Below, one piece after another: positions 6,550 through 15,369 of a DNA stretch of 28,282 nucleotides. Numbering within the stretch: position 1 is the first letter of the stretch; each line of letters begins with the position of its first letter. The position numbers and the translations under genes are program-made. Source of the stretch: Thioalkalicoccus limnaeus (GTDB taxonomy: Bacteria; Pseudomonadota; Gammaproteobacteria; Chromatiales; Chromatiaceae); the NCBI RefSeq assembly GCF_041197575.1, contig NZ_JBDKXB010000034.1, forward strand, positions 1-28,282, in the 5' to 3' direction. The notes below the pieces were generated by a model. It was not told where the DNA came from. It saw only the letters and a list, made by a program, of their open reading frames with translations, and ran no database searches.

Positions 6550-9500
6550 ATGGCCATTCGCGAAGCCCTGCTCGACATGAGGAACTATCTCCTTGGCAAA
6601 GACACTCGTCGACGAGAAGGCATCGTCGATAAGCCACCGATCCGCTCGGAGCTGTTCAGTGCCGTCCAGATGGAGCAGCGGGGCAGGCGTCTCGCCACGT
6701 CACATCCGTTGCTGCTTGGCTCCGGTCCGGATCGACTTCTCGATCGGCTCACCGAGAATGAACGGATTCTGATCGGCGTATCGCAGCTGCTGGTGACGGC
6801 CATCGGTGAGAACCGCCGGATCGTGCCGGCCGGGGAATGGCTGCTCGATAACTTCTATCTGATCGAAGAACAGATTAGCACCGCCAAGCGGCACCTGCCA
6901 AAGGGCTATAGCCGGGCACTGCCGCGTCTGCGGGGCGGTTCATCGGCTGGTTTGCCGCGGGTCTACGACATCGCCCTGGAGATCATCGCCCACGGCGATG
7001 GCCGGGTGGACTCGGAGAATCTCAGTCGTTTCGTCGCGGCCTATCAGCGGGTAACCCCCCTCGATCTGGGCGAATTGTGGGCGATTCCGATCATGCTGCG
7101 CCTGGCCTTGATCGAGAATCTCCGCCGCGTTGCGGACCAGGTTGCCGCCACCCGAACCGATCAGAATCTGGCTGATCGGTGGGCCGACGAAATGACGGAA
7201 ATGGTCGAGCGCGACCCGAAAAGTCTGATCCTGACGATCGCCGACATGGCCCGATCGGACCCTCCGATGTCGAGCTGCTTCGTGGCAGAGATGGCCCGCC
7301 GTCTGCAAGGCCAGAGTCCTGCATTGGCCCTGCCGTTGAACTGGATCGAGCAACAGCTCGCCGAGTCGGGCCTAACGATCGAGCAACTGGTGCAGATGGA
7401 GAATCAGCAGCAGGCGGCGGATCAGGTGTCCATCGGTAACAGCATCGGCAGTCTGCGTTTCCTGGGGGCGACCGATTGGCGCGCGTTCGTCGAGTCGATG
7501 AGCCTGGTCGAGCAGGTCTTGCGCGAGGATCCGGCCGGGATTTACGACAAGATGGCGTTTGCCACCCGGGATCGTTATCGGCACGTGGTGGAGAAGATTG
7601 CAAAGAAGGGACGCCGGCCCGAGGCCGAGGTGGCCCGACATGCGATAGAGCTGGCCCAGGAAGGAGCCCAGGAAGGTGCCCAGGAAAGGATCTCGGTTGA
7701 AGCCCAAGACGAGGGCCGAGCGGACGCTCAGCGGCACTCAGCGGCCCCGGCCAATGCGGCCCGCGCAGCGCATGTAGGGTTTTATCTGATTGATCATGGA
7801 CTCCCGCGGCTGGAGCGCCGGGTTAAGGTCGGCTCGCGACGGACGCTGGGGAGCCAGGCGCCCCAAGCGACTCTGCTCGCGTATCTGGGCGCGATTGCCA
7901 TGCTTGTGGGTCTCTTCACCTGGGGCCTGTTGGCCATGGTCGAGGCCCAGGGTGTATCGGGGTGGGCGCTCCTGCCGCTGGGCGTCGTCGCGGCACTGGG
8001 CAGCAGCCATCTGGCCGTGGCCTTGGTGAACTGGCTGGCGACGCTATTGGCCAGGCCCCAACCGCTGCCGCGCATGGATCTGGCCGAGGGCATCCCACCG
8101 GAGGCGCGCACCCTGGTGGTGACGCCGACGTTGCTCACCAGCGCTCAGGGTGTCGAGGATCTGGTCGAGGCGCTCGAGGTCCGCTTCCTGGCCAATCGGG
8201 ACGACAACCTGCACTTTGGCCTGCTGACCGATCTGGGCGACGCCCCGACGCCGACGCGGGGGGAGGACGCGGCACTGGTGCAACTGGCCGTGCAACGGAT
8301 CGCGGCGCTGAACGACAAGTATCCACGGTCCGACGGAGACGCCTTCTTCCTGTTCCATCGTCCTCGGTTGTGGAATGCGGCGGAGGGTGTCTGGATGGGC
8401 TACGAGCGCAAGCGGGGCAAACTGGCCGATCTCAACGCGCTGCTGCGCGGCAAGGCCGGGGAACGCTTCTCGCGGATCGTTGGCGACACGGCCATCCTGC
8501 TCGGTATCCGCTACGTGATCACGCTCGACACCGACACCCAGCTCCCGCGCGATGCAGCGCGGGAGCTGGTCGGCACCATGATCCACCCGCTGAATCGGGC
8601 GCACTACGACGAGCGCCGGCAGCGGGTTGACGTGGGCTACGGGATCCTGCAGCCGCGCGTCGCCGCGAGCCTGCCCGGTGCCAACCGGTCACGGTACGCG
8701 CGGCTGCACAGCAGAGATGCGGGCATCGACCCCTATACACAAACGGTATCTGACGTTTACCAGGATTGGTTTCAGGAAGGATCCTTCATCGGGAAGGGGA
8801 TTTACGATGTCGATGCCTTCGAGCAGGCCCTCGACGGGCGCTTCCCCGAGAACCAGATCCTCAGTCACGACCTGCTCGAGGGGTGCTATGCCCGCTCGGG
8901 GCTGCTGAGCGATGTCCGGCTGTACGAGGACCATCCGGTCTGCTATGGCGCGGACGTGAGCCGACGGTACCGCTGGATCCGCGGGGATTGGCAGATCGCG
9001 CGGTGGCTGCTGCCGTGGGTCGCCGATCGTGACGGCGTCAAGCGGCCGAATCCGCTCTCGGGGCTGTCGCGCTGGAAGCTTGCGGACAACCTGCGGCGCA
9101 GCCTGGCGCCCGCCGCCGTGACCCTGCTGTTCGTGCTGGGCTGGATGCTGCTGCCATCGGTCTGGCTCTGGACCCTGGCGGTGCTTGGCATCGTCCTGAT
9201 CCCGGCGTTGGCAACGGCACTCCTGAATTCCTTGGGCAAGCCCGGCGATATCGGCTGGCGCGCCCATCTGGCATCGGCGGCCCGTGCGGCCGGCCACCAA
9301 TTGACGCAGGCGACCTTCACGGTTGCCTGCCTTCCCTACGAAGCCTTCTTCAGCCTGGATGCGGCGTTTCGAACGGTGTGGCGGATGCGGATTACCCATC
9401 GGCGCCTGCTCGAGTGGACCTCCTCGGGCGATTTCCAGCGCCAGCACCACGATCTCATCGGTTTCTATCGGATGATGCTCATCGCCCCGGCGCTCGCTTT

Positions 9501-12500
9501 GTTCACGGCCTTGGGGTTGGCGATGGTCAATCCGGCCGCGCTGGCGGTGGCGGCGCCGATCCTGCTGCTATGGCTGGGATCCCCGGCGATCGCCTGGTGG
9601 CTGAGCCGCCCGCTGAGCGAAACCCCGGTGCGGCTGAGCGCCGATCAGGACCTCTTTCTGCGCCATCTGGCCCGCAAGACCTGGGGCTTTTTCGAGACCT
9701 ACGTCCGCCCCGAGGACCAATGGCTGCCGCCGGACAACGTGCAGGATCACCCGGTGGCCAGGGTCGCGCATCGTACCTCGCCAACCAATATGGGACTGTC
9801 GCTGCTGGCGAATCTGGCCGCCTACGACTTCGGCTACCTGCCGGCTGGGCGACTCGTCGAACGCACGGCCGGAGCGCTGGACAGCATGGCCGGTCTGGAA
9901 CGGTATCGCGGCCACTTTTACAACTGGTACGACACCCGGTCGCGCCAGCCGTTGCCGCCGCACTATATCTCCTCGGTCGACAGCGGCAATCTCGCCGGCC
10001 ATCTGCTGACCCTGCAGCCCGGCTTGCTCGCGCTGGCCGACGCGCCGATCCTGGGGCCGCGCTGGTTGGAGGGGATCCGCGATACCTGCGGGATCCTGGT
10101 CGACGTGCTCGCCGAGGCCATGCCGGCCTCGCTCACGCGGTTTCAGAGGACCCTGGACTCGGCCATCGAGGGGCGCCCGACCACGCTGGCGGCGGCCCAC
10201 GAGTGCCTCGCGGCCCTATCGAGCCAGGCCGAGGAGGGGGCTCGCGGCCTGCCTGGGAAGGCGGGCGGCGACGCGAGCCACTGGGCCCAGGCTCTGGCCC
10301 GGCAATGCCGCGACATGCTGGATGAGATGCTGTTTCTCGCCCCCTGGCTGGCCTTGCCGGCAATGGCGCGCGAGGAGCACCCCGCCCTGGAACGGCTCGA
10401 CGCCGGCTTGACCCTGAACCAGTTGGCCCGCCTGCCAGGGCAGGCATCGCCAGTCGCGGGGCCACGGCCAGGCTCGGCCATGACCACCGAGGCGTGCGAT
10501 GGAGGCGTCATGCCCGGTCAGCACCTCCAGCTCGCCAGCCGCCGCGCCCACGAACGGATCGCCGCGCTCGAAGACCTGGCCCGGCAGGCTGGGGATCTGG
10601 CGCGGATGGATTACGGCTTCCTGTACGATGAGACACGCCATCTGTTGGCCATCGGCTACGACGTCGGCGAGCGGCGGCTGGATACCAGCTACTACGATCT
10701 GCTCGCCTCGGAGGCGCGCCTGGCCAGCTTCGTCGCGATCGCCCAAGGCCAGTTGCCGCAGGAGGGTTGGTTTGCCCTGGGGCGCTTGCTGACGATCGCC
10801 ACCGGTGCGCCAACGCTTCTATCATGGAGCGGCTCCATGTTCGAGTACCTGATGCCGCTTCTGGTGATGCCGACCTACGAGCACACCCTGCTCGATCAGA
10901 CCTATCGCACGGCCGTGGCGCGACAGATCGAGTACGGGCGACTGCGCGGCGTGCCCTGGGGCGTGTCGGAATCCGGCTACAATGGCGTCGACGTGCAGCT
11001 CAACTACCAGTACCGCGCCTTCGGGGTGCCGGGTCTGGGGCTCAAGCGTGGCCTGGCCGAGGATCTGGTCGTCGCCCCCTATGCCTCGGCGCTCGCGTTG
11101 ATGGTGACGCCCGAGGCGGCGTGCCGTAATTTGCAGCGCCTGGCCGCGGCCGGGCTGGCCGGCCGCTTCGGCCTCTTCGAGGCCATTGACTACACGCCCA
11201 GCCGGCTGCCCCGCGGACAGTCGAGCGCGGTGGTGCAGTCGTTCATGGCCCATCATCAGGGCATGAGCCTCCTGTCGCTGAACTATCTGCTGCTGGACCG
11301 TCCGATGCCGCGGCGCTTCGCTGCCGCGCCCCGGTTCCAGGCGACCCTGTTGCTGCTCCAGGAGCGCATTCCGAAGACCCCGGCTTTCTATTGGCATGCC
11401 GCCGCCGAGCACACCGACTTTCGCGCGATATCCAGCGATCAGCAGCCGCCGGTGCGCATCTACAGCACGCCCAACACCCCCATCCCCGAGGTACAGTTGC
11501 TGTCGAATGGCCGCTACCATGTGATGGTGACCAACGCGGGCGGCGGCTACAGCCGCTGGAAGGATCTGGCCATTACCCGCTGGCGCGAAGACACCACCCG
11601 TGATGCCTGGGGCGCCTTCTGCTATCTCCGCGACTTGGATAGCGGCGCGGTCTGGTCGACCGCCTATCAACCGACGACCCGATCGCCGGACCATTTCGAG
11701 GCGATCTTCTCGGAGGGTCGCGCCGAGTTCCGCCGTCGCGACCACGAGATCGATGCCCACACCGAGATCGCCGTCTCGCCGGAGGATGACATCGAGCTGC
11801 GCCGGGTGCGGCTCACGAACCGCGGCCGCAAGCCCCGGGTCATCGAGGTCACCAGCTACGCCGAGGTCGTGCTTGCCGCGCCGGCGGCGGATGCGAGCCA
11901 TCCGGCCTTCAGCAACCTCTTCGTTCAGACCGAGTGTCTTCAGCCGCATCCGGTGATTCTCTGTACCCGCCGGCCCCGTTCCCAGGGTGATGCTTCGCCC
12001 TGGATGTTTCATCTGTCGGTGGTGCGCGGGGCGGATGGCGGACCGGTGTCCTATGAGACCGACCGGATGCGGTTCATCGGGCGCGGCCGCACCGTCGCGG
12101 ACCCACTGGCGTTGCGCGAGGAGGGGGCCCTTTCGGGCAGCGAGGGCTCGGTCCTCGACCCGATTGTCGCCATCCGCTCCAGGATTCGGATCGATCCCGA
12201 TCGATCCGCGACAATCGACCTGATCTCGGGCATCGGCGATACCCGCGAGATCGCCGTGGGCCTGGCCGAGAAGTATCAGGACCAGCCGATGGCGGATCGG
12301 GTTTTTGATTTGGCCTGGACCCACAGCCAGGTGGTGCTGCGCCAGCTCAATGCCACACGGGCCGACGTCCAGCTCTACGGCCGGCTGGCCAGCTCGATCC
12401 TCTACACGAACGCCTCGCTGCGCGCCGGGGCGGGCGTGCTCGGCCAGAACCGCCGCGGACAATCGGGGCTCTGGAGCCATGCGGTGTCCGGCGATGTGCC

Positions 12501-15321
12501 GATCGTGCTGCTGCGGATCAGCGACCCGGCCAACATCGAACTGGTCCGCCAGCTCGTGCAGGCCCATGCCTATTGGCGTCTGAAGGGGCTCACCGTGGAT
12601 CTGGTGATCTGGAACGAGGATCATGCCGGCTACCGGCAACTGCTCCACGATCAGATCCTGGGGCTGATCGCCGCCGGCGTCGGCGCGCACGTGGTGGATC
12701 GACCCGGCGGCATCTTCATCCGGCCGGCGGATCAGATCTCCGACGAGGACCGCATCCTGTTCCAGACGGTGGCGCGGGTCATCCTCAGCGACAGCCAAGG
12801 GACGTTGGCGGAGCAGCTCAACCGGCGACGCCCGTCGGAGTCGCGCGCGCCGCGTTTCAGGCCAACCGGAAACCGCCGCGTCGAGCCCACCGGGCCGGCG
12901 CGGCCAAGGCCGGATCTCGTCTTCGACAACGGACTTGGCGGCTTCACCCCCGATGGTCGGGAATACGTGATCATTCTGGCCCCCGGCCAGGCGACGCCCG
13001 CGCCATGGGTGAATGTCCTCGCGAATCCGTCTTTCGGGACCGTCGTCTCGGAGAACGGGATGGCCTACACCTGGAGCGAGAACGCCCATGAGTTCCGCCT
13101 GACCCCCTGGCACAATGATGCGGTGACCGACGCGAGTGGCGAGGCCTTTTATCTGCGCGACGAAGAGAGCGGTCAATTCTGGTCGCCCACGCCATTGCCG
13201 GCGCGCGGCGCGACGCCCTATGTCTGTCGGCACGGTTTTGGTTACAGCGTCTTCGAGCACACGGAAGCAGGAATCCGCTCGGAGCTGTGGGTCTACGTCG
13301 CCGTGGATGCCCCAATCAAGTTCTCCGTGCTGAAGGTGCGTAATCTGTCGGGACAGACGCGCCGGTTGTCCGTGACCGGCTACGTGGAGTGGGTGCTCGG
13401 CGATTTGCGACCGAAATCGGCCCAGCACGTCATCACCGAGATCGACGCGGCCAGCGGCGCCCTGTTCGCACGCAATCCGTACAACACCGAGTTTGCGTCC
13501 CAGATAGGCTTTTTCGACGTCGATGACCCGGGGCGCACCGTTTCCGGCGACCGGGCCGAGTTCCTCGGGCGTAACGGGGCGCTACGCCATCCGGCCGCGA
13601 TGAATCGGGCGCGGCTGTCGGGCAACGTCGGAGCGGCGATGGATGCCTGTGGTGCGCTCCAGGTGGACCTGGATCTTGACCCTGGACAGGAGTGTGAGAT
13701 CGTCTTCAGGCTCGGCGTTGTTGGTCGCCGCGGCACCGATGACGCCGCCCGCCTGGTGAATGGCTGTCGTGGCTCCGCCGCGGCCCGGGCGGCCCTCGAT
13801 GCAGTCCGGCAGCATTGGGGCCGTACGTTGGGTGCGGTGCAGGTAGCCACCCCCGATCCAGCGCTCGATATCCTCGCCAACGGCTGGCTGCCGTACCAGA
13901 TCCTAGCCTGTCGTATGTGGGCCCGCAGCGGCTACTACCAGTCCGGGGGCGCGTTCGGTTTCCGCGACCAGCTGCAGGATGCGATGGCCCTCGTTCACGC
14001 CGAGCCCGGGCTGCTGCGCGAACACCTGCTGCGCTGCGCGAGCCGTCAGTTCGCCGCTGGCGACGTCCAGCACTGGTGGCATCCGCCATCGGGGCGCGGC
14101 GTGCGGACACGTTGCTCGGACGACTACCTGTGGCTGCCGTTGGCGACCGGTCGCTATGTCCTGGCCACCGGCGACACCAGCGTGCTGGACGAGCTGGTCC
14201 GCTTCCTGGAGGGGCGTCCGGTCAATGCCGAGGAGGATGCCTATTACGACCAGCCTGGTCAGTCCGAGGAATCGGCGAGTCTCTACCAGCATTGCGTGCG
14301 CGCCATCCAGCACGGGCTTCGATTCGGCGATCATGGCCTGCCGCTGATCGGCTCCGGCGACTGGAACGACGGTATGGATCGGGTGGGGAGGGAGGGTCGC
14401 GGCGAGAGCATCTGGCTGGGCTTCTTCCTCTACGAGGTCCTGCGGCGCTTCGCCGAGATCGCGCGCATGCAGGGCGATGTGGCCTTCGTCGAGCGGTGCC
14501 AGGAGGAGGCGGCCCGGGTGCGCGAGAACATCGAGCGGCATGGCTGGGATGGCGGCTGGTATCGGCGCGCCTATTTCGACGATGGGACGCCGTTGGGTGC
14601 GGCGAGCAACGTCGAATGTCAGATCGATTCCATTGCCCAGAGCTGGTCGGTGCTCTCCGGGGCCGGCGATCCCGCGCGCGCGCGGATGGCGATGGATGCG
14701 CTCGATGCGCGCCTGGTGCGTCGCGATCTAGGGCTGATTCAGCTGCTGGATCCGCCCTTCGATACCTCCGACTTGGATCCTGGCTACATCAAGGGCTATG
14801 TTCCCGGTGTGCGCGAAAATGGCGGTCAGTATACCCATGCCGCCATCTGGGCGGCGATGGCGTTCGCGCAGCTGGGCGACAGTCGGCGGGCCTGGGAGCT
14901 CTTCTCGATGATGAATCCGCTCACCCATGGGCGATCGCCGGAGGGCGTGGCGACCTACCGGGTGGAGCCCTATGTCGTCGCGGCCGACGTCTACGCGCTG
15001 TCGCCGCATCAGGGTCGCGGTGGCTGGAGCTGGTACACCGGTTCTGCCGGATGGATGTACCGGCTGATCCTGGAATCGCTATTGGGGCTGCGACTGGAGA
15101 GGGGCGCCCTGCATGTCGCGCCGTGCCTGCCCGCGGATTGGGACGGATTCCGATTGGCGTATCGCTACCGGGAGACGCTGTACCAGATCATCGTGACCCG
15201 GGCGGCTGGTGGGCCAGGGTCGACCCGCGTGACGGTGGACGGCATCGCGCGGGATGACTCAGCGATCCCGTTGGTGGACGACCGACGGGAGCATGAGGTA
15301 GCCTTCTTTGTTTTTCCGTAG
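6550..15321 (+). CDS. ndvB: NdvB-type cyclic beta-1,2-glucan synthase (GT84 / glucoamylase-like / GH94)
   Basis: Giant inner-membrane enzyme of 2923 residues, close to Brucella Cgs and Agrobacterium ChvB in size. In those proteins it starts, elongates with UDP-glucose, trims by phosphorolysis and cyclises beta-1,2-glucan, which is exported to the periplasm for osmotic adaptation. An N-terminal region of about 430 residues precedes paired membrane helices at about 440-500. The GT84 domain follows, with DTD at 660-662, SHDLLEG around Asp774 and RWIRGDWQ at 808-815. More helices lie at about 848-900 and 975-1020. A glucoamylase-like domain covers about 1380-1550. Two GH94 carbohydrate-binding sandwiches centre near 1680 and 2150, and the GH94 catalytic domain spans about 2450-2900, with GSGDWNDGMD carrying the likely acid Asp2607. 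ATG 6550 has GGAGG ten bases upstream; a GTG at 6508 is less likely. No glucan exporter gene is visible nearby. Confidence 0.93.
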   Translation: MAIREALLDMRNYLLGKDTRRREGIVDKPPIRSELFSAVQMEQRGRRLATSHPLLLGSGPDRLLDRLTENERILIGVSQLLVTAIGENRRIVPAGEWLLDNFYLIEEQISTAKRHLPKGYSRALPRLRGGSSAGLPRVYDIALEIIAHGDGRVDSENLSRFVAAYQRVTPLDLGELWAIPIMLRLALIENLRRVADQVAATRTDQNLADRWADEMTEMVERDPKSLILTIADMARSDPPMSSCFVAEMARRLQGQSPALALPLNWIEQQLAESGLTIEQLVQMENQQQAADQVSIGNSIGSLRFLGATDWRAFVESMSLVEQVLREDPAGIYDKMAFATRDRYRHVVEKIAKKGRRPEAEVARHAIELAQEGAQEGAQERISVEAQDEGRADAQRHSAAPANAARAAHVGFYLIDHGLPRLERRVKVGSRRTLGSQAPQATLLAYLGAIAMLVGLFTWGLLAMVEAQGVSGWALLPLGVVAALGSSHLAVALVNWLATLLARPQPLPRMDLAEGIPPEARTLVVTPTLLTSAQGVEDLVEALEVRFLANRDDNLHFGLLTDLGDAPTPTRGEDAALVQLAVQRIAALNDKYPRSDGDAFFLFHRPRLWNAAEGVWMGYERKRGKLADLNALLRGKAGERFSRIVGDTAILLGIRYVITLDTDTQLPRDAARELVGTMIHPLNRAHYDERRQRVDVGYGILQPRVAASLPGANRSRYARLHSRDAGIDPYTQTVSDVYQDWFQEGSFIGKGIYDVDAFEQALDGRFPENQILSHDLLEGCYARSGLLSDVRLYEDHPVCYGADVSRRYRWIRGDWQIARWLLPWVADRDGVKRPNPLSGLSRWKLADNLRRSLAPAAVTLLFVLGWMLLPSVWLWTLAVLGIVLIPALATALLNSLGKPGDIGWRAHLASAARAAGHQLTQATFTVACLPYEAFFSLDAAFRTVWRMRITHRRLLEWTSSGDFQRQHHDLIGFYRMMLIAPALALFTALGLAMVNPAALAVAAPILLLWLGSPAIAWWLSRPLSETPVRLSADQDLFLRHLARKTWGFFETYVRPEDQWLPPDNVQDHPVARVAHRTSPTNMGLSLLANLAAYDFGYLPAGRLVERTAGALDSMAGLERYRGHFYNWYDTRSRQPLPPHYISSVDSGNLAGHLLTLQPGLLALADAPILGPRWLEGIRDTCGILVDVLAEAMPASLTRFQRTLDSAIEGRPTTLAAAHECLAALSSQAEEGARGLPGKAGGDASHWAQALARQCRDMLDEMLFLAPWLALPAMAREEHPALERLDAGLTLNQLARLPGQASPVAGPRPGSAMTTEACDGGVMPGQHLQLASRRAHERIAALEDLARQAGDLARMDYGFLYDETRHLLAIGYDVGERRLDTSYYDLLASEARLASFVAIAQGQLPQEGWFALGRLLTIATGAPTLLSWSGSMFEYLMPLLVMPTYEHTLLDQTYRTAVARQIEYGRLRGVPWGVSESGYNGVDVQLNYQYRAFGVPGLGLKRGLAEDLVVAPYASALALMVTPEAACRNLQRLAAAGLAGRFGLFEAIDYTPSRLPRGQSSAVVQSFMAHHQGMSLLSLNYLLLDRPMPRRFAAAPRFQATLLLLQERIPKTPAFYWHAAAEHTDFRAISSDQQPPVRIYSTPNTPIPEVQLLSNGRYHVMVTNAGGGYSRWKDLAITRWREDTTRDAWGAFCYLRDLDSGAVWSTAYQPTTRSPDHFEAIFSEGRAEFRRRDHEIDAHTEIAVSPEDDIELRRVRLTNRGRKPRVIEVTSYAEVVLAAPAADASHPAFSNLFVQTECLQPHPVILCTRRPRSQGDASPWMFHLSVVRGADGGPVSYETDRMRFIGRGRTVADPLALREEGALSGSEGSVLDPIVAIRSRIRIDPDRSATIDLISGIGDTREIAVGLAEKYQDQPMADRVFDLAWTHSQVVLRQLNATRADVQLYGRLASSILYTNASLRAGAGVLGQNRRGQSGLWSHAVSGDVPIVLLRISDPANIELVRQLVQAHAYWRLKGLTVDLVIWNEDHAGYRQLLHDQILGLIAAGVGAHVVDRPGGIFIRPADQISDEDRILFQTVARVILSDSQGTLAEQLNRRRPSESRAPRFRPTGNRRVEPTGPARPRPDLVFDNGLGGFTPDGREYVIILAPGQATPAPWVNVLANPSFGTVVSENGMAYTWSENAHEFRLTPWHNDAVTDASGEAFYLRDEESGQFWSPTPLPARGATPYVCRHGFGYSVFEHTEAGIRSELWVYVAVDAPIKFSVLKVRNLSGQTRRLSVTGYVEWVLGDLRPKSAQHVITEIDAASGALFARNPYNTEFASQIGFFDVDDPGRTVSGDRAEFLGRNGALRHPAAMNRARLSGNVGAAMDACGALQVDLDLDPGQECEIVFRLGVVGRRGTDDAARLVNGCRGSAAARAALDAVRQHWGRTLGAVQVATPDPALDILANGWLPYQILACRMWARSGYYQSGGAFGFRDQLQDAMALVHAEPGLLREHLLRCASRQFAAGDVQHWWHPPSGRGVRTRCSDDYLWLPLATGRYVLATGDTSVLDELVRFLEGRPVNAEEDAYYDQPGQSEESASLYQHCVRAIQHGLRFGDHGLPLIGSGDWNDGMDRVGREGRGESIWLGFFLYEVLRRFAEIARMQGDVAFVERCQEEAARVRENIERHGWDGGWYRRAYFDDGTPLGAASNVECQIDSIAQSWSVLSGAGDPARARMAMDALDARLVRRDLGLIQLLDPPFDTSDLDPGYIKGYVPGVRENGGQYTHAAIWAAMAFAQLGDSRRAWELFSMMNPLTHGRSPEGVATYRVEPYVVAADVYALSPHQGRGGWSWYTGSAGWMYRLILESLLGLRLERGALHVAPCLPADWDGFRLAYRYRETLYQIIVTRAAGGPGSTRVTVDGIARDDSAIPLVDDRREHEVAFFVFP
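7654..7689 (+). repeat. Three tandem 12-base repeats inside the glucan synthase gene
   Basis: The unit GCCCAGGAAGGN occurs three times in a row, in frame, coding Ala-Gln-Glu-Gly repeats (the last with Arg) in a linker just before the first membrane helices. The copies differ only at the last two positions. Confidence 0.85.
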
Positions 15322-15369
15322 CGGTCGGGACAGGCCGTTCGCCTCACATTTTTTGCAGGGCAGGGGAGT

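Noticed and set aside
10822..13428. 868-residue open frame on the - strand inside the glucan synthase gene
   Set aside because: It is an antisense shadow of a GC-rich gene. It has no recognisable motifs, an Arg/Gly/His-rich composition and no ribosome-binding site.
13815..15257. 480-residue open frame on the + strand overlapping the glucan synthase 3' part
   Set aside because: Different frame from the intact GH94 domain; composition is Arg/Gly/Ala-rich with no motifs.
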